From assembly GCA_031292575.1 (NCBI GenBank), contig JARLGX010000017.1, forward strand, positions 151,712 through 215,711: a stretch of DNA of 64,000 bases, in the 5' to 3' direction. Below the pieces are notes generated by a model that saw only the letters and a list, made by a program, of their open reading frames with translations, was not told the DNA's origin and made no database searches. Of this stretch, positions 51,281-60,489 are shown in pieces. Position 1 is the first letter of the stretch. Each line of letters starts with the position of its first letter. The position numbers were made by a program, and so were the translations under genes. The DNA comes from Paludibacter sp. (GTDB taxonomy: Bacteria > Bacteroidota > Bacteroidia > Bacteroidales > Paludibacteraceae).

Positions 51281-54236
51281 AAAGGACTTCGTTTATCGTA
51301 TTAAAAAATACTTTTTCATCTATTGGTTTTGCCAGATAAGCATCGAAACCATGCGATAAAATGGTTTCACGATCAGTTGTCATGGCACTGGCTGTAAGAG
51401 CTATTATTGGAATGTGTGATAATTGTCCATTGTTTCGGATTGATTTAAAAGCTTCAATTCCGTCCACACCGGGTAAGGCTATATCCATTAAAATTAAATT
51501 TGGAGTATGTTTTTTAGCCATTACTACTCCTTGTGCACCATCTTCGGCCTCAATTATTATAAATTTATCGCCAATTATCGCTTTCACAGTTATCATGTTG
51601 TCTGGATTATCTTCAACAATTAACACTGTTGGCTTCCCTTTAATGTCCTGAATTGGCGAAATTGGATTTTCAGATACTTTTTTTACGGGGAAAAGCATAC
51701 TTGACACCGAATTTAAAAGTTCCGCTCTATTTACATCGCCTTTCTGAATAAGTTGATGTACATTATTTCGTGTCAAAAATCTAAGATCGTCTTTTGTAAC
51801 ATGTTTTGCAGTCAAAATTAATACAGGAACGTTTGCAGTGTTATCAGCATTTCGAAGGTTTTTGAGAACCTCAAATCCATCCACATCAGGCATCATTAAG
51901 TCTAAAATCATTGCATCGGGAATGGTTTTTGAAATAATTTCCAGGGCTTCGTTTCCTCCTTTTGCAACAATAATTTTATAACCGCTTCCTTCCAGAAAAT
52001 CTTTCATCTGTATTATGGCTGGTTCGCTATCTTCAACTAATAAAATAGTTTTAGTTTCATTATTGTTTTGCTGAACATTTGTTATTGTGGGTTTAAATTT
52101 CGATTCAAATCTTGGCGTATCTACTATACGGTTATCGGCAGAATAATTTAAGGGCAAGGAAACTGTAAAGGTAGATCCTTCGCCAAATACGCTTTTAACT
52201 GTAACATCGCCTCCCAGCAGGTTGGCATATTTTTTTGCAATTGCCAATCCTAAACCAGTTCCGCCATACTTGCGTGATGTTCCGCCATCTGCTTGTCGGA
52301 ATTCGTCAAAAATATGACCAATATTACTTTCTGAAATCCCAATTCCGGTATCTGTGACCGAAATTTCTAACTTATTTTCGTGTTGAACAGCTTCAACTAT
52401 AACGCTCCCCTTTTCGGTGAATTTAACTGCATTTCCAACCAGATTTTGAAGAATATGGCGACATTTATCAGCATCGGTTGTTATCGTAATATCCTTTTCG
52501 GAGAACTTGTGTATTAACTTAATATCCTTTTGTTCGGCTTGGGGTTTAATCATCGATACCACGTCGGAAATAAGATTTCCGGCAGTGAATTTGGTAATCT
52601 CAATTTCTTCTCTGCCCGATTCGATGCGCGAAATATCGAGAATATCGTTGATTAGGGCAAGAAGGTGTTTACCATTCCGTTCAATTACTTCCAGATAGCT
52701 GAATTCATCCGAAGGAATTTTATCGGAAAGCCTGCGACTAAGTACGCCCGAAAGTGCAATTACCGAATTCAGTGGTGTGCGGAGTTCATGACTCATGTTC
52801 GACAAGAAATTGGTTTTGAGCTTGCTGGCTTCGCTCAATTGTGTTTTTTGCATTTCCAATTCGCGGTTTTGCTCCATCATTTCCGAAGATTGAGCTTCCA
52901 TTTCTATTTTTTGGGCTTCCAGTTCGCGGTTTTGGAATTCAAGTGTTTTAGAAAAATCTTGAATTCGTTGATAAGATAACACGCCTTCGATGCGAGCAGT
53001 GAGAGTGCTAAGGAGTGCATTTATCAGCAAGGAAACTTCTTTGACGTATGTGCGAACACTGGCAAGCGAGATAATGGCAATAATTTCTTTTCCCGAAATT
53101 ATTGGTATCGTAATAATTTCGCGTGGAATCAGTTTTCCGCTTACGGTATGAAATAAAAAGCGCGTGTCTATTGGAATTCGTTTGATTGTCTGCACTTTGC
53201 GCTTTGAAAGGACTGAGCCGAATTCGCCTTCTTTGGCTTCAATATTAAAGGATAGTTTTGAACTGTCGGACATGCCAAAAGACTCAAAATGTTCATATCG
53301 TTTTTTGTCGTCCGACAATAAATAAACCGCCGCCATTTGAGAGTTTGTTTGTGCAGCAAGTGTTGGCAACAAAGTTGCAAAAAACTTATGTGGTTCTTCT
53401 TCGAGGAGCATTACCTGAGAAAGTTCAGATGCTTTCGTGCTTAATTCCGTATTAGTCTGGATATTTTCAAGCATTGAATTGAACGTAGCAGATAAAACTC
53501 CGTATTCATTTTTCGATTCGAACATGCTTCGAACACTCATATCGCCTTCTTGAAAGGCTTTTACAGCGTTGGATAATTCTCTCAGAGGTCTGCGCATATT
53601 TCTTATCAATAAATAACTTACAGCAAACATGAGCAACAAAATGCCTATTACAAAAAACAGTAATTGTGAACTTAACAATTTCTTTAACTCATTTGAGTTT
53701 GCAAATAGTTGGTCGCCTTTCAGGGCGGCATAATCATCAATTATTTTGATTTTAGCCAACATTTGGTCTCTATAAATTCCTACTACTCCGGTTAGAGTCA
53801 GGCTTTTTTTCACTTTTTCATTTTCACCAGCAAGTGCCAACTTCGTGTTTACTTCACGAATTGTCTTCCATTTAACAAAGGCAGTATGAGTTTCAGCTAC
53901 GTCAGCTTCTGGTCCTAAATAGCTGCTTTTCATTATGTTGAACTCTTGTTCGGCATCTTCTGCAGCTACTTGCATCAATTGCATTGCGTCTTGTTTCTCA
54001 GTATCTGTTTTTGCTAACATTAAGTCTCTGGTTCCCAGCCGCATATTTAAAATGTCAATTTTTATATTGCTGATAGCTCTTCTTTCTTTCAACGGATGAT
54101 TGTAAATCATTTCCAATTGTTGATGAATCAGGTTGGATTGTTTGTACGAAATAAGCCCTAATGTTATTACAAATACAAACATAACCGCAAAAGCCAAAAT
54201 GAGCTGTGTACCAATTTTCAAATCTTTTAATTTCAT
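51270..54236 (-). CDS. Membrane hybrid histidine kinase with MCP-like sensor, HAMP, GAF and two receivers
   Basis: 988 residues. Membrane helix 1 (about 10-31), a helical periplasmic region (32-190) like the four-helix-bundle MCP/CHASE3 type, membrane helix 2 (191-213), HAMP (214-265), GAF (about 280-420), and a Glu/Gln-rich coiled coil (about 432-473). Then HisKA with His483 in SNMSHELRTPLNSV, HATPase_c with LVGNAVKFTEKG, DTGIGISE and GGTGLGLAIAKKYA, and two C-terminal receivers (AMILDLMMPDVDGFEV near 779; LILMDIALPGVDGIEAF near 914). It lies just downstream of a CheR gene, and its MCP-like bundle and coiled coil resemble regions methylated in chemoreceptors (inference). Confidence 0.9.
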   Translation of the reverse strand: MKLKDLKIGTQLILAFAVMFVFVITLGLISYKQSNLIHQQLEMIYNHPLKERRAISNIKIDILNMRLGTRDLMLAKTDTEKQDAMQLMQVAAEDAEQEFNIMKSSYLGPEADVAETHTAFVKWKTIREVNTKLALAGENEKVKKSLTLTGVVGIYRDQMLAKIKIIDDYAALKGDQLFANSNELKKLLSSQLLFFVIGILLLMFAVSYLLIRNMRRPLRELSNAVKAFQEGDMSVRSMFESKNEYGVLSATFNSMLENIQTNTELSTKASELSQVMLLEEEPHKFFATLLPTLAAQTNSQMAAVYLLSDDKKRYEHFESFGMSDSSKLSFNIEAKEGEFGSVLSKRKVQTIKRIPIDTRFLFHTVSGKLIPREIITIPIISGKEIIAIISLASVRTYVKEVSLLINALLSTLTARIEGVLSYQRIQDFSKTLEFQNRELEAQKIEMEAQSSEMMEQNRELEMQKTQLSEASKLKTNFLSNMSHELRTPLNSVIALSGVLSRRLSDKIPSDEFSYLEVIERNGKHLLALINDILDISRIESGREEIEITKFTAGNLISDVVSMIKPQAEQKDIKLIHKFSEKDITITTDADKCRHILQNLVGNAVKFTEKGSVIVEAVQHENKLEISVTDTGIGISESNIGHIFDEFRQADGGTSRKYGGTGLGLAIAKKYANLLGGDVTVKSVFGEGSTFTVSLPLNYSADNRIVDTPRFESKFKPTITNVQQNNNETKTILLVEDSEPAIIQMKDFLEGSGYKIIVAKGGNEALEIISKTIPDAMILDLMMPDVDGFEVLKNLRNADNTANVPVLILTAKHVTKDDLRFLTRNNVHQLIQKGDVNRAELLNSVSSMLFPVKKVSENPISPIQDIKGKPTVLIVEDNPDNMITVKAIIGDKFIIIEAEDGAQGVVMAKKHTPNLILMDIALPGVDGIEAFKSIRNNGQLSHIPIIALTASAMTTDRETILSHGFDAYLAKPIDEKVFFNTINEVLYGK

Positions 54237-54326
54237 AATCTTATTTATTCATTGTAAGCGAATTTACAACCGCTTGTATTTACTGATTTTACTGTTAAAT
54301 TAATCTTATCTTTTTTTCTTTAAATA

Positions 54327-55154
54327 CTAACTTTTATAATTGAATATTGCCGATTGAGGGAAAATTTCCTGAAAATTATCGTGCAATAGAATTTCCCTTT
54401 CTGTTTCGCTTGTTATCAAAAATCCATTAGTTGACAAACACTTAGTTGCTTTATCAATAATTTTCGTTCTGAATTTCGGTTGATAGTAAAACAGGAGATT
54501 TGCGCACACCACGATATCAAATTCTCCAAAAATACTGGTTGGTGGGCAATAACAATCTTCAGCAAAAAGATCAAAAACCGAGAAGTCAATACTTTCTTTC
54601 AATTCAGGTATTACGTGGTAGGTATTATCTTTTTTGATAAACCAACGGCTTAACCTTTTTAAAGTCATATTATTGAGCCCTGAATCATAATAAATTCCTT
54701 TTTTGGCTTCAGCTATCTGCAATTCCGATTGGTCTGTGGAAAAAATACGGAAATTAATTTTTTCACCAATGGCTTGCGAAATTTCTTTCAACAGTATTGC
54801 CAGGCTGTATGTTTCCTGACCTGCCGCGCAGGCTGCCGACCATATCCTGATTTCTTTCCTGTTTGAGTTAATTGTATTCATTACGATGGACGGAATGACA
54901 ATTTTCTCTAATACTGAAAATGTAAGCGGATTACGGAAAAATTCGCTGTACGATACACAAAGCGAATCTACAAACTTACTGCTTTCAACGTCGTTTTTTT
55001 TGACGAACGAGAAATAAGAACTTTCTGAATCACATTGTGTTTCGCTCATTCTAAACTGAATTGAATTAATGATAAAGCTTGAATCGTACTTCGAAATATC
55101 AATTCTATCTTTTTCTAAAATTAATTCGGTTAATTGTCTGTATTTTTCAGTCAT
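54327..55154 (-). CDS. CheR-type protein-glutamate methyltransferase
   Basis: 275 residues. A helical N-terminal domain (1-75) precedes the SAM-binding fold: IRIWSAACAAGQETYSLAILL (near residue 105) is the CheR version of motif I, FRIFSTDQSELQIAEAKKGIYYDS matches the D-ISxxALxxAxxGxY segment, and FDIVVCANLLFYYQP (near 213) matches the FCRNVLIYF region. CheR enzymes methylate glutamates on chemoreceptors. There is no CheB, CheW, CheA or true MCP gene in the window. It overlaps the 1619-residue REC-PAS gene by 4 bases (ATGA) and precedes the MCP-like hybrid kinase. The family is secure; the substrate is not known. Confidence 0.88.
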   Translation of the reverse strand: MTEKYRQLTELILEKDRIDISKYDSSFIINSIQFRMSETQCDSESSYFSFVKKNDVESSKFVDSLCVSYSEFFRNPLTFSVLEKIVIPSIVMNTINSNRKEIRIWSAACAAGQETYSLAILLKEISQAIGEKINFRIFSTDQSELQIAEAKKGIYYDSGLNNMTLKRLSRWFIKKDNTYHVIPELKESIDFSVFDLFAEDCYCPPTSIFGEFDIVVCANLLFYYQPKFRTKIIDKATKCLSTNGFLITSETEREILLHDNFQEIFPQSAIFNYKS

Positions 55155-58100
55155 TCTACTATTTTGTATTTTTCCGGTTGACCCGAGTTGACCAATATTC
55201 TGTTTATTTCTTTTTTTAATTCTATCATAATTAGCTCACGATCGACAGTCAGCCTTTGAAAACGCATTAATTCATTCATTTTTTCCTCTAAAGCTTGTTC
55301 TGCCAGTTTACGATCCGTAATATCATGTCCAAAACTCACTATTCCATCTATTTCCCCTTGATTGAAAATAGGGGATGTATTCGTAGAAATAATCAACATT
55401 GATTCATCTGCCTTTTTTAATCGAAGTTCATAATTACAGCGTTTACCGGAAGTAGTTTGCTGAAACACATCCATAATCATTGGTAGGTCTTCGGGTTGGA
55501 TAAGTGGTACAAATGATTTTCCTATCCATTCTTCAAATAGAAAACCGGTAGTGCTTAATGCTATTTCATTCATAAAAATAAAATTTCCTTTCATATCCAA
55601 TGCCCAAATTAAATCATTTGAATTATCAATCATAGTCCGGTATTTATCTTCACTTTCCCGCAATGCTATTTCAGCCAGTTTGCGTTCAGTAATATCCCTA
55701 AATGACCAAACCCTGCCTACAATCGTATTGCCAATTTGCTGTGGGATTGAATATCGCTCAAAGATACGACCATCAATCAAATCTATCATATCGATGCTCG
55801 ATTCGTGTGAAGTTAGATATAAATCATTGATTTTCGACACAAATTTATCGGGAGTTACTACTTGTTTAATTATTGCATGAAGCAAATCTCCATCTTTTCT
55901 ATTTTCAAGTAATTCATGAGGAATATTCCACATTTCTAAAAACTTTTGGTTGAAAATAATGGGGAATCCGGCTTCGTTAACAACCAAAATTCCATCCGCA
56001 GTAGACTCTAACGTGGCATTGAGTATTGAAACCGATGCTTTTATTTCCTCTTCAGCTCTTTTTCGTTCGGTAATGTCATGAATCAGTGCATGCCGCACAT
56101 TCCGCCCATTTAATAATATGCTGACAAGTGAGATTTCTACATTAATCAATTCTCCATTCTTCTTGAAATGCCGCCATTCTCCCGAAAGTCTAAATGATTT
56201 ATCGATTATTTGAACATCCTCCATCAATCGTGGAAGGTCTTCAGCCGGACGAATATCTTTAATAGTCATGCCAAGAAATTCTTCCTTCGTATAGCCGTAA
56301 TGGTTAATTGCTGCTTGATTCACTTCTATAAATGCAAGTGTCTCCATGTCATAAATATACATTGGTTGCGGGTTATTGTCAAACAAATAGCGGTATTTCC
56401 CCTCACTTGTTCGCAAAGCTATATTTGCATTTTCCCTGTCGATGTACAAGCCCACCTGATTGGCAAATAGTTCAACAATTTCAGTGTTGCGCATAACACT
56501 TCCGGTGTTAAAAATAAGTGTAAAATCGCCTATGAACTTATTGTTTTTGGTGATTTTTACAACATAAGATTCCCTGACATTAAATGTTTTTTCAATCAGA
56601 GTTATCAGAGAGTTTGGGAGGACATTTTTTGCTAATTCATGGATTGAATCAAATTTAGTAATATTATTTTTTTGTATTTTTTCCGATTTGAGCACGTCCA
56701 GTTTCCATTTTTTGCTCTGCAAATCAAAACCAAAGAGGTTGGCAATTTTTGACCGAATACCATGAATTCCCGAAACAGCAACTGTTCTAAATACTGTATC
56801 ATTATCTTCCATCAAATTGAGCGTGGCATACTTAGCTCCTGAAATTTCAAGCATTGTGTCGCTCATTTTTAGATAATCAATCTCTTCAGATACTGAATCT
56901 ATAAACTGGGAATTGGCAAATAACAGCTTATTTAGCATCCTTTCGCTCTCCTGCAAGGAGTCCTGAGCATTTTTCCGATCTGTAATATCGCGCAAAATTC
57001 CCTCATGAGTTGTGATATTTCCATTGTTATCAGTACTATACCATCCATGATCTTCAATCCAAATGCCTGAACCGTCTTTCTTTTTCAATTGAAAAACAGA
57101 CATTTCTTCATTCAATTCATTCAACTGGATATAATCCCTATCCGAAACGTCAAAATAGAGTTGGGATTTTATATCAATTTTCATTAACTCCTCTTTGGTC
57201 TCATATCCCAGCATTTTCACCATGGCAGGATTTACATCAATAAATTTCCCATCGGAGGTACTTTTGTATACCCCATCCGGAATCCGTAGAACCAAATTTC
57301 TGTAAAGTTCTTCGCTTTCATGCAAGGCTATTTCAATGAGTTTTGATTCGTTGATATTTTTCACTCCGCCATAAATCCCTATCAATTTATTTTCATGTGC
57401 ATCCCATAATGGATGTGCATAGACCCTTACCCACACACACTCACCATTTTTTTTGATAGTTCTGATATCCGAAACAACTTTATGATTGCGCTTAAGCTCT
57501 TTCAAGTCATTGGTATCTTTTTCTAAATCATCAGGGTGTAACGTGCCTCTCCAGCCGCCTACGGCAATGTATTCGTCGTAATTGTAGCCGGTAATTTCTT
57601 CGAAAGCCCCTGTAACCCAGCTTAGTCCCAGCTTATCATCATCTAATCTGGTGGTGAAAATATAGTCAGATACAACCGATGAAATTAAGCGATAGCGTTC
57701 TTCATTTTCGAAAATTGTTTTTTCGGATTGTTTACGTTCAGTAATATCGCGTGCGGTGGCTATTAGTATATCTTTGTCGAAATATTTGCCTTTATTTACC
57801 ATCACTTCTTTTGGGAATACTTCAGCATTCTTGCGCACTGCCCAAAACTCAAAGTTGGCAGACTTTCCGGTTTCTTTTGTCTGTTGCAACAATTTAATAA
57901 CACTATCCATATCATTCATCCCCTGTGCAGCCACCGTCATTGGTGATTGACCAATGAGTTCCTGCCGAGAAAATCCATACATTTTTTCGGCACCTTTGTT
58001 TACTTCTATAAAAGTCCAGTTTTCGTCTAATATATAAATTGCTTCCGACACTGAATTAAAAATATCAAGGTAACTTTCTTTAGCCAGTTGCAGTGCTTCT

Positions 58101-60010
58101 TCAGCCTCTTTTCTTTTGGTTATATCATATATCTCTGTAATAAAGTACAATAGTTTTCCTTCATTGTCATTCACCGGTGTTGTACTAATATCAACCCAAA
58201 CAATGTTTCCATTTTTATGAATATATCTTTTTTCCCAATGAGAATATGGTTTTCTCCGATTAACAATTGACTCAATTTCCTTTTTGTTGAGTTCTATATC
58301 ATCCTTATGTGTAAATTCAACCCAATTCATAGTTGATAATTCTTTCTGTGAATAGCCAACAATCTGACTAAATGCCTTATTGACACTTAATTTACCCTCA
58401 ATTGAAGTCAACGATTTTCCAACAATGGAGTTTTCGAATATATTTTTGAATTTTTCTTCGCTGAGCCGCAAATTTTGTTCAGCTTCTATTCGTTCGGTAA
58501 TATCTTGAATGGATGAGCGTAATCCGGTAATTCTACCATCTTTATTGTACAGGACTTTATCCTGAATTGACACTGAAATTGTTGTTCCATCTTTTCTCAG
58601 AAAATTCCTTTCGTAGGGCAAAGTTGGAATAAGTTTACCATTAAGTTTTTCTTTTACAGCCTGTTCTGATTCCGATTCGTTGACAATTATTTTCCATATA
58701 TACTGGCCCATTATTTCGTCAATTGAAAAACCAAGCATATTTAATTCGGTTTGGTTTATGCGCACTATTCTGCCTTTATCATCAAGTTCATGATAGCCTA
58801 CCGGTGCGTTTTCAAACAGGTCTTTAAAGTTTGCCCTACTTTCACTTAATTCATTTTCGGCTTTTTTACGTTCGGTAATATCGGTAACAATTAATTGAAC
58901 TGCCGGCTTATTTTGAAATTCTATGGGCATCGATTTTACTTCTACATCAATTACAGACCCATCGACCCGTAGAAACTTCTCTTCCGCCACCGGTAAGGCT
59001 GTTCTTCCATTTAATACCTTTTTCATTCGCTCCTGAGCAAATGAATGAGAGTCAGGATGAACAAAAGTCATTACCGGCTTTCCAATTAACTCGTCAGCGC
59101 TTTCAGCATTCATCAAATTAAGGCACTCGTTATTTACAAATATAATTTTCCCTTCGGAGTAAATCGTAATTGCATCCGGCGAATTGTCTACCAATTCCCT
59201 GTATTTAATCTCACTTTCTTTCAGTTCATTTTCTGCCTTCTTACGTTCCGAAATATCCCGAATAGTTGAAATAGCACCTATAATTTCACCTTCTGTATTT
59301 TTTAACGATGCCAATGAATCAGAAACCCAACCTGATTTCCCTGGTAACGGGAAGTTAAACTCAAATTCATTCTCGGGTATAATTTCCCCCTGCAAAACTT
59401 TTTCAATATTATCCAAAACCCCCACTTTTTTCAAAAAAGGGAAAACATCTATGGCAGATTTACCTATCAAATCCGAAGCTTTTATACCTGTAATTACCTC
59501 CATAAAAGGATTCCAGATTAAGTAATTCAGGTCTTTGTCATAAACCACAACTCCTTCCTGAGCACTTTCAATTATTTGTTTATTGAATTGGTTTGATTCC
59601 GTCAGGGCCTTTTCAACAATATTCAGCCGGTTCTCTTTTTCAATTTCAGCACATACTCTATTAATTACCAATGGTATTAACTCCAAAAAATGGTTATCTT
59701 TAATAATATAATCCCTGGCTCCAAGTTTCATCATGTCAACTGCAATTCGCTCATCGCCTTGCCCGGTCGACACGATAAATGGAGGAATAGACATTTTTTT
59801 CGATGTCAGTTCCGAAATCAACTCCTTACCATTCATATCGGGGAGCCTGTAGTCCAAAAGCATTAGCAGTGGAGTATTTCCCTTTAGCCAATCAATTGCA
59901 GCTGTTGCCGATAAGACGCAAGAAGTTTCACACCCATTTTCCTGAATTTTTTCAGACAACAATTCTATCAGACCTTCATCATCTTCTATTATTAGTATAA
60001 TTTCATTCAT
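55151..60010 (-). CDS. REC-PAS(x10)-GAF protein without kinase or output domain
   Basis: 1619 residues, soluble. Receiver domain at 1-120 (Asp53 in LLMLLDYRLPDMNGKEL) followed by seven PAS domains, a GAF-like domain (about 985-1145; KMSDTMLEISGAKYATLNLM), and three more PAS domains. PAS units end in linkers such as ITERKKAENEL and ITDRKLAEQAL. The C-terminus is a short helix (MRFQRLTVDRELIMIELKKE) often seen after PAS arrays; no histidine-kinase, cyclase, phosphodiesterase or DNA-binding domain follows. It therefore looks like a phospho-controlled multi-input scaffold. It is translationally coupled to the CheR gene. Architecture clear, role unknown. Confidence 0.87.
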   Translation of the reverse strand: MNEIILIIEDDEGLIELLSEKIQENGCETSCVLSATAAIDWLKGNTPLLMLLDYRLPDMNGKELISELTSKKMSIPPFIVSTGQGDERIAVDMMKLGARDYIIKDNHFLELIPLVINRVCAEIEKENRLNIVEKALTESNQFNKQIIESAQEGVVVYDKDLNYLIWNPFMEVITGIKASDLIGKSAIDVFPFLKKVGVLDNIEKVLQGEIIPENEFEFNFPLPGKSGWVSDSLASLKNTEGEIIGAISTIRDISERKKAENELKESEIKYRELVDNSPDAITIYSEGKIIFVNNECLNLMNAESADELIGKPVMTFVHPDSHSFAQERMKKVLNGRTALPVAEEKFLRVDGSVIDVEVKSMPIEFQNKPAVQLIVTDITERKKAENELSESRANFKDLFENAPVGYHELDDKGRIVRINQTELNMLGFSIDEIMGQYIWKIIVNESESEQAVKEKLNGKLIPTLPYERNFLRKDGTTISVSIQDKVLYNKDGRITGLRSSIQDITERIEAEQNLRLSEEKFKNIFENSIVGKSLTSIEGKLSVNKAFSQIVGYSQKELSTMNWVEFTHKDDIELNKKEIESIVNRRKPYSHWEKRYIHKNGNIVWVDISTTPVNDNEGKLLYFITEIYDITKRKEAEEALQLAKESYLDIFNSVSEAIYILDENWTFIEVNKGAEKMYGFSRQELIGQSPMTVAAQGMNDMDSVIKLLQQTKETGKSANFEFWAVRKNAEVFPKEVMVNKGKYFDKDILIATARDITERKQSEKTIFENEERYRLISSVVSDYIFTTRLDDDKLGLSWVTGAFEEITGYNYDEYIAVGGWRGTLHPDDLEKDTNDLKELKRNHKVVSDIRTIKKNGECVWVRVYAHPLWDAHENKLIGIYGGVKNINESKLIEIALHESEELYRNLVLRIPDGVYKSTSDGKFIDVNPAMVKMLGYETKEELMKIDIKSQLYFDVSDRDYIQLNELNEEMSVFQLKKKDGSGIWIEDHGWYSTDNNGNITTHEGILRDITDRKNAQDSLQESERMLNKLLFANSQFIDSVSEEIDYLKMSDTMLEISGAKYATLNLMEDNDTVFRTVAVSGIHGIRSKIANLFGFDLQSKKWKLDVLKSEKIQKNNITKFDSIHELAKNVLPNSLITLIEKTFNVRESYVVKITKNNKFIGDFTLIFNTGSVMRNTEIVELFANQVGLYIDRENANIALRTSEGKYRYLFDNNPQPMYIYDMETLAFIEVNQAAINHYGYTKEEFLGMTIKDIRPAEDLPRLMEDVQIIDKSFRLSGEWRHFKKNGELINVEISLVSILLNGRNVRHALIHDITERKRAEEEIKASVSILNATLESTADGILVVNEAGFPIIFNQKFLEMWNIPHELLENRKDGDLLHAIIKQVVTPDKFVSKINDLYLTSHESSIDMIDLIDGRIFERYSIPQQIGNTIVGRVWSFRDITERKLAEIALRESEDKYRTMIDNSNDLIWALDMKGNFIFMNEIALSTTGFLFEEWIGKSFVPLIQPEDLPMIMDVFQQTTSGKRCNYELRLKKADESMLIISTNTSPIFNQGEIDGIVSFGHDITDRKLAEQALEEKMNELMRFQRLTVDRELIMIELKKEINRILVNSGQPEKYKIVE

Positions 60011-60035
60011 AGCTTCTATTAGTTTGTGGTAATGC

Positions 60036-60467
60036 TTAGATTTTTACAATTTGTATAAATAAACCCAATCGTTGCAAGGTTTCTGTAAACTTAACAAAAT
60101 CAATTGGTTTTGTAATATAGATATTGCACCCAATCTGATAGCAAGCCTCTACCTCTCTTGGATCATCGGTAGTAGTAAGCATCATGATTGGTATTTCTTT
60201 TAATGCGTCATCGGATTTCATTTTTCTTAACACCTCAGTGCCATCCATTTTAGGCATCTTAATATCAAGTAAAACCAAGTAATTTTTATTCAAATCCCGG
60301 ACTTCATTATTCCCCCTAAGTGATAAAAAATTCCAGATATCTTCGCCATTCGAAAATCGAATGATTTTGTTTTTTACTCCTGATTCCACCAGACCTTCTT
60401 TAATAAGTTCGGCGTGACCATCGTCATCTTCTGCAATTAAAATGATAAGTTCTTTGTAGATTTCCAT
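60036..60467 (-). CDS. Single-domain response regulator (Rcp1-like)
   Basis: 143 residues, receiver domain only. Acidic pocket in LIAEDDDGHAELIKEGL, phospho-acceptor Asp68 in YLVLLDIKMPKMDGTEV, switch residue in IMMLTTTDDPREV and the lysine in IYITKPIDFVKF. The FLSLRGNN loop before strand 3 is typical of Rcp1-like regulators that partner with PAS or phytochrome-type kinases. It lies 22 bases after the kinase gene and 25 before the REC-PAS gene, so it likely carries phosphate from that kinase to other components. Confidence 0.93.
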   Translation of the reverse strand: MEIYKELIILIAEDDDGHAELIKEGLVESGVKNKIIRFSNGEDIWNFLSLRGNNEVRDLNKNYLVLLDIKMPKMDGTEVLRKMKSDDALKEIPIMMLTTTDDPREVEACYQIGCNIYITKPIDFVKFTETLQRLGLFIQIVKI

Positions 60468-60489
60468 AATTCAAAGTATTTACCTATTA

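Noticed and set aside
55151..60010. REC-PAS protein as a frameshifted kinase
   Set aside because: The frame is intact, the C-terminal helix is of the kind that naturally ends PAS arrays, and the CheR gene follows with an ATGA overlap, leaving no room for a lost kinase domain.
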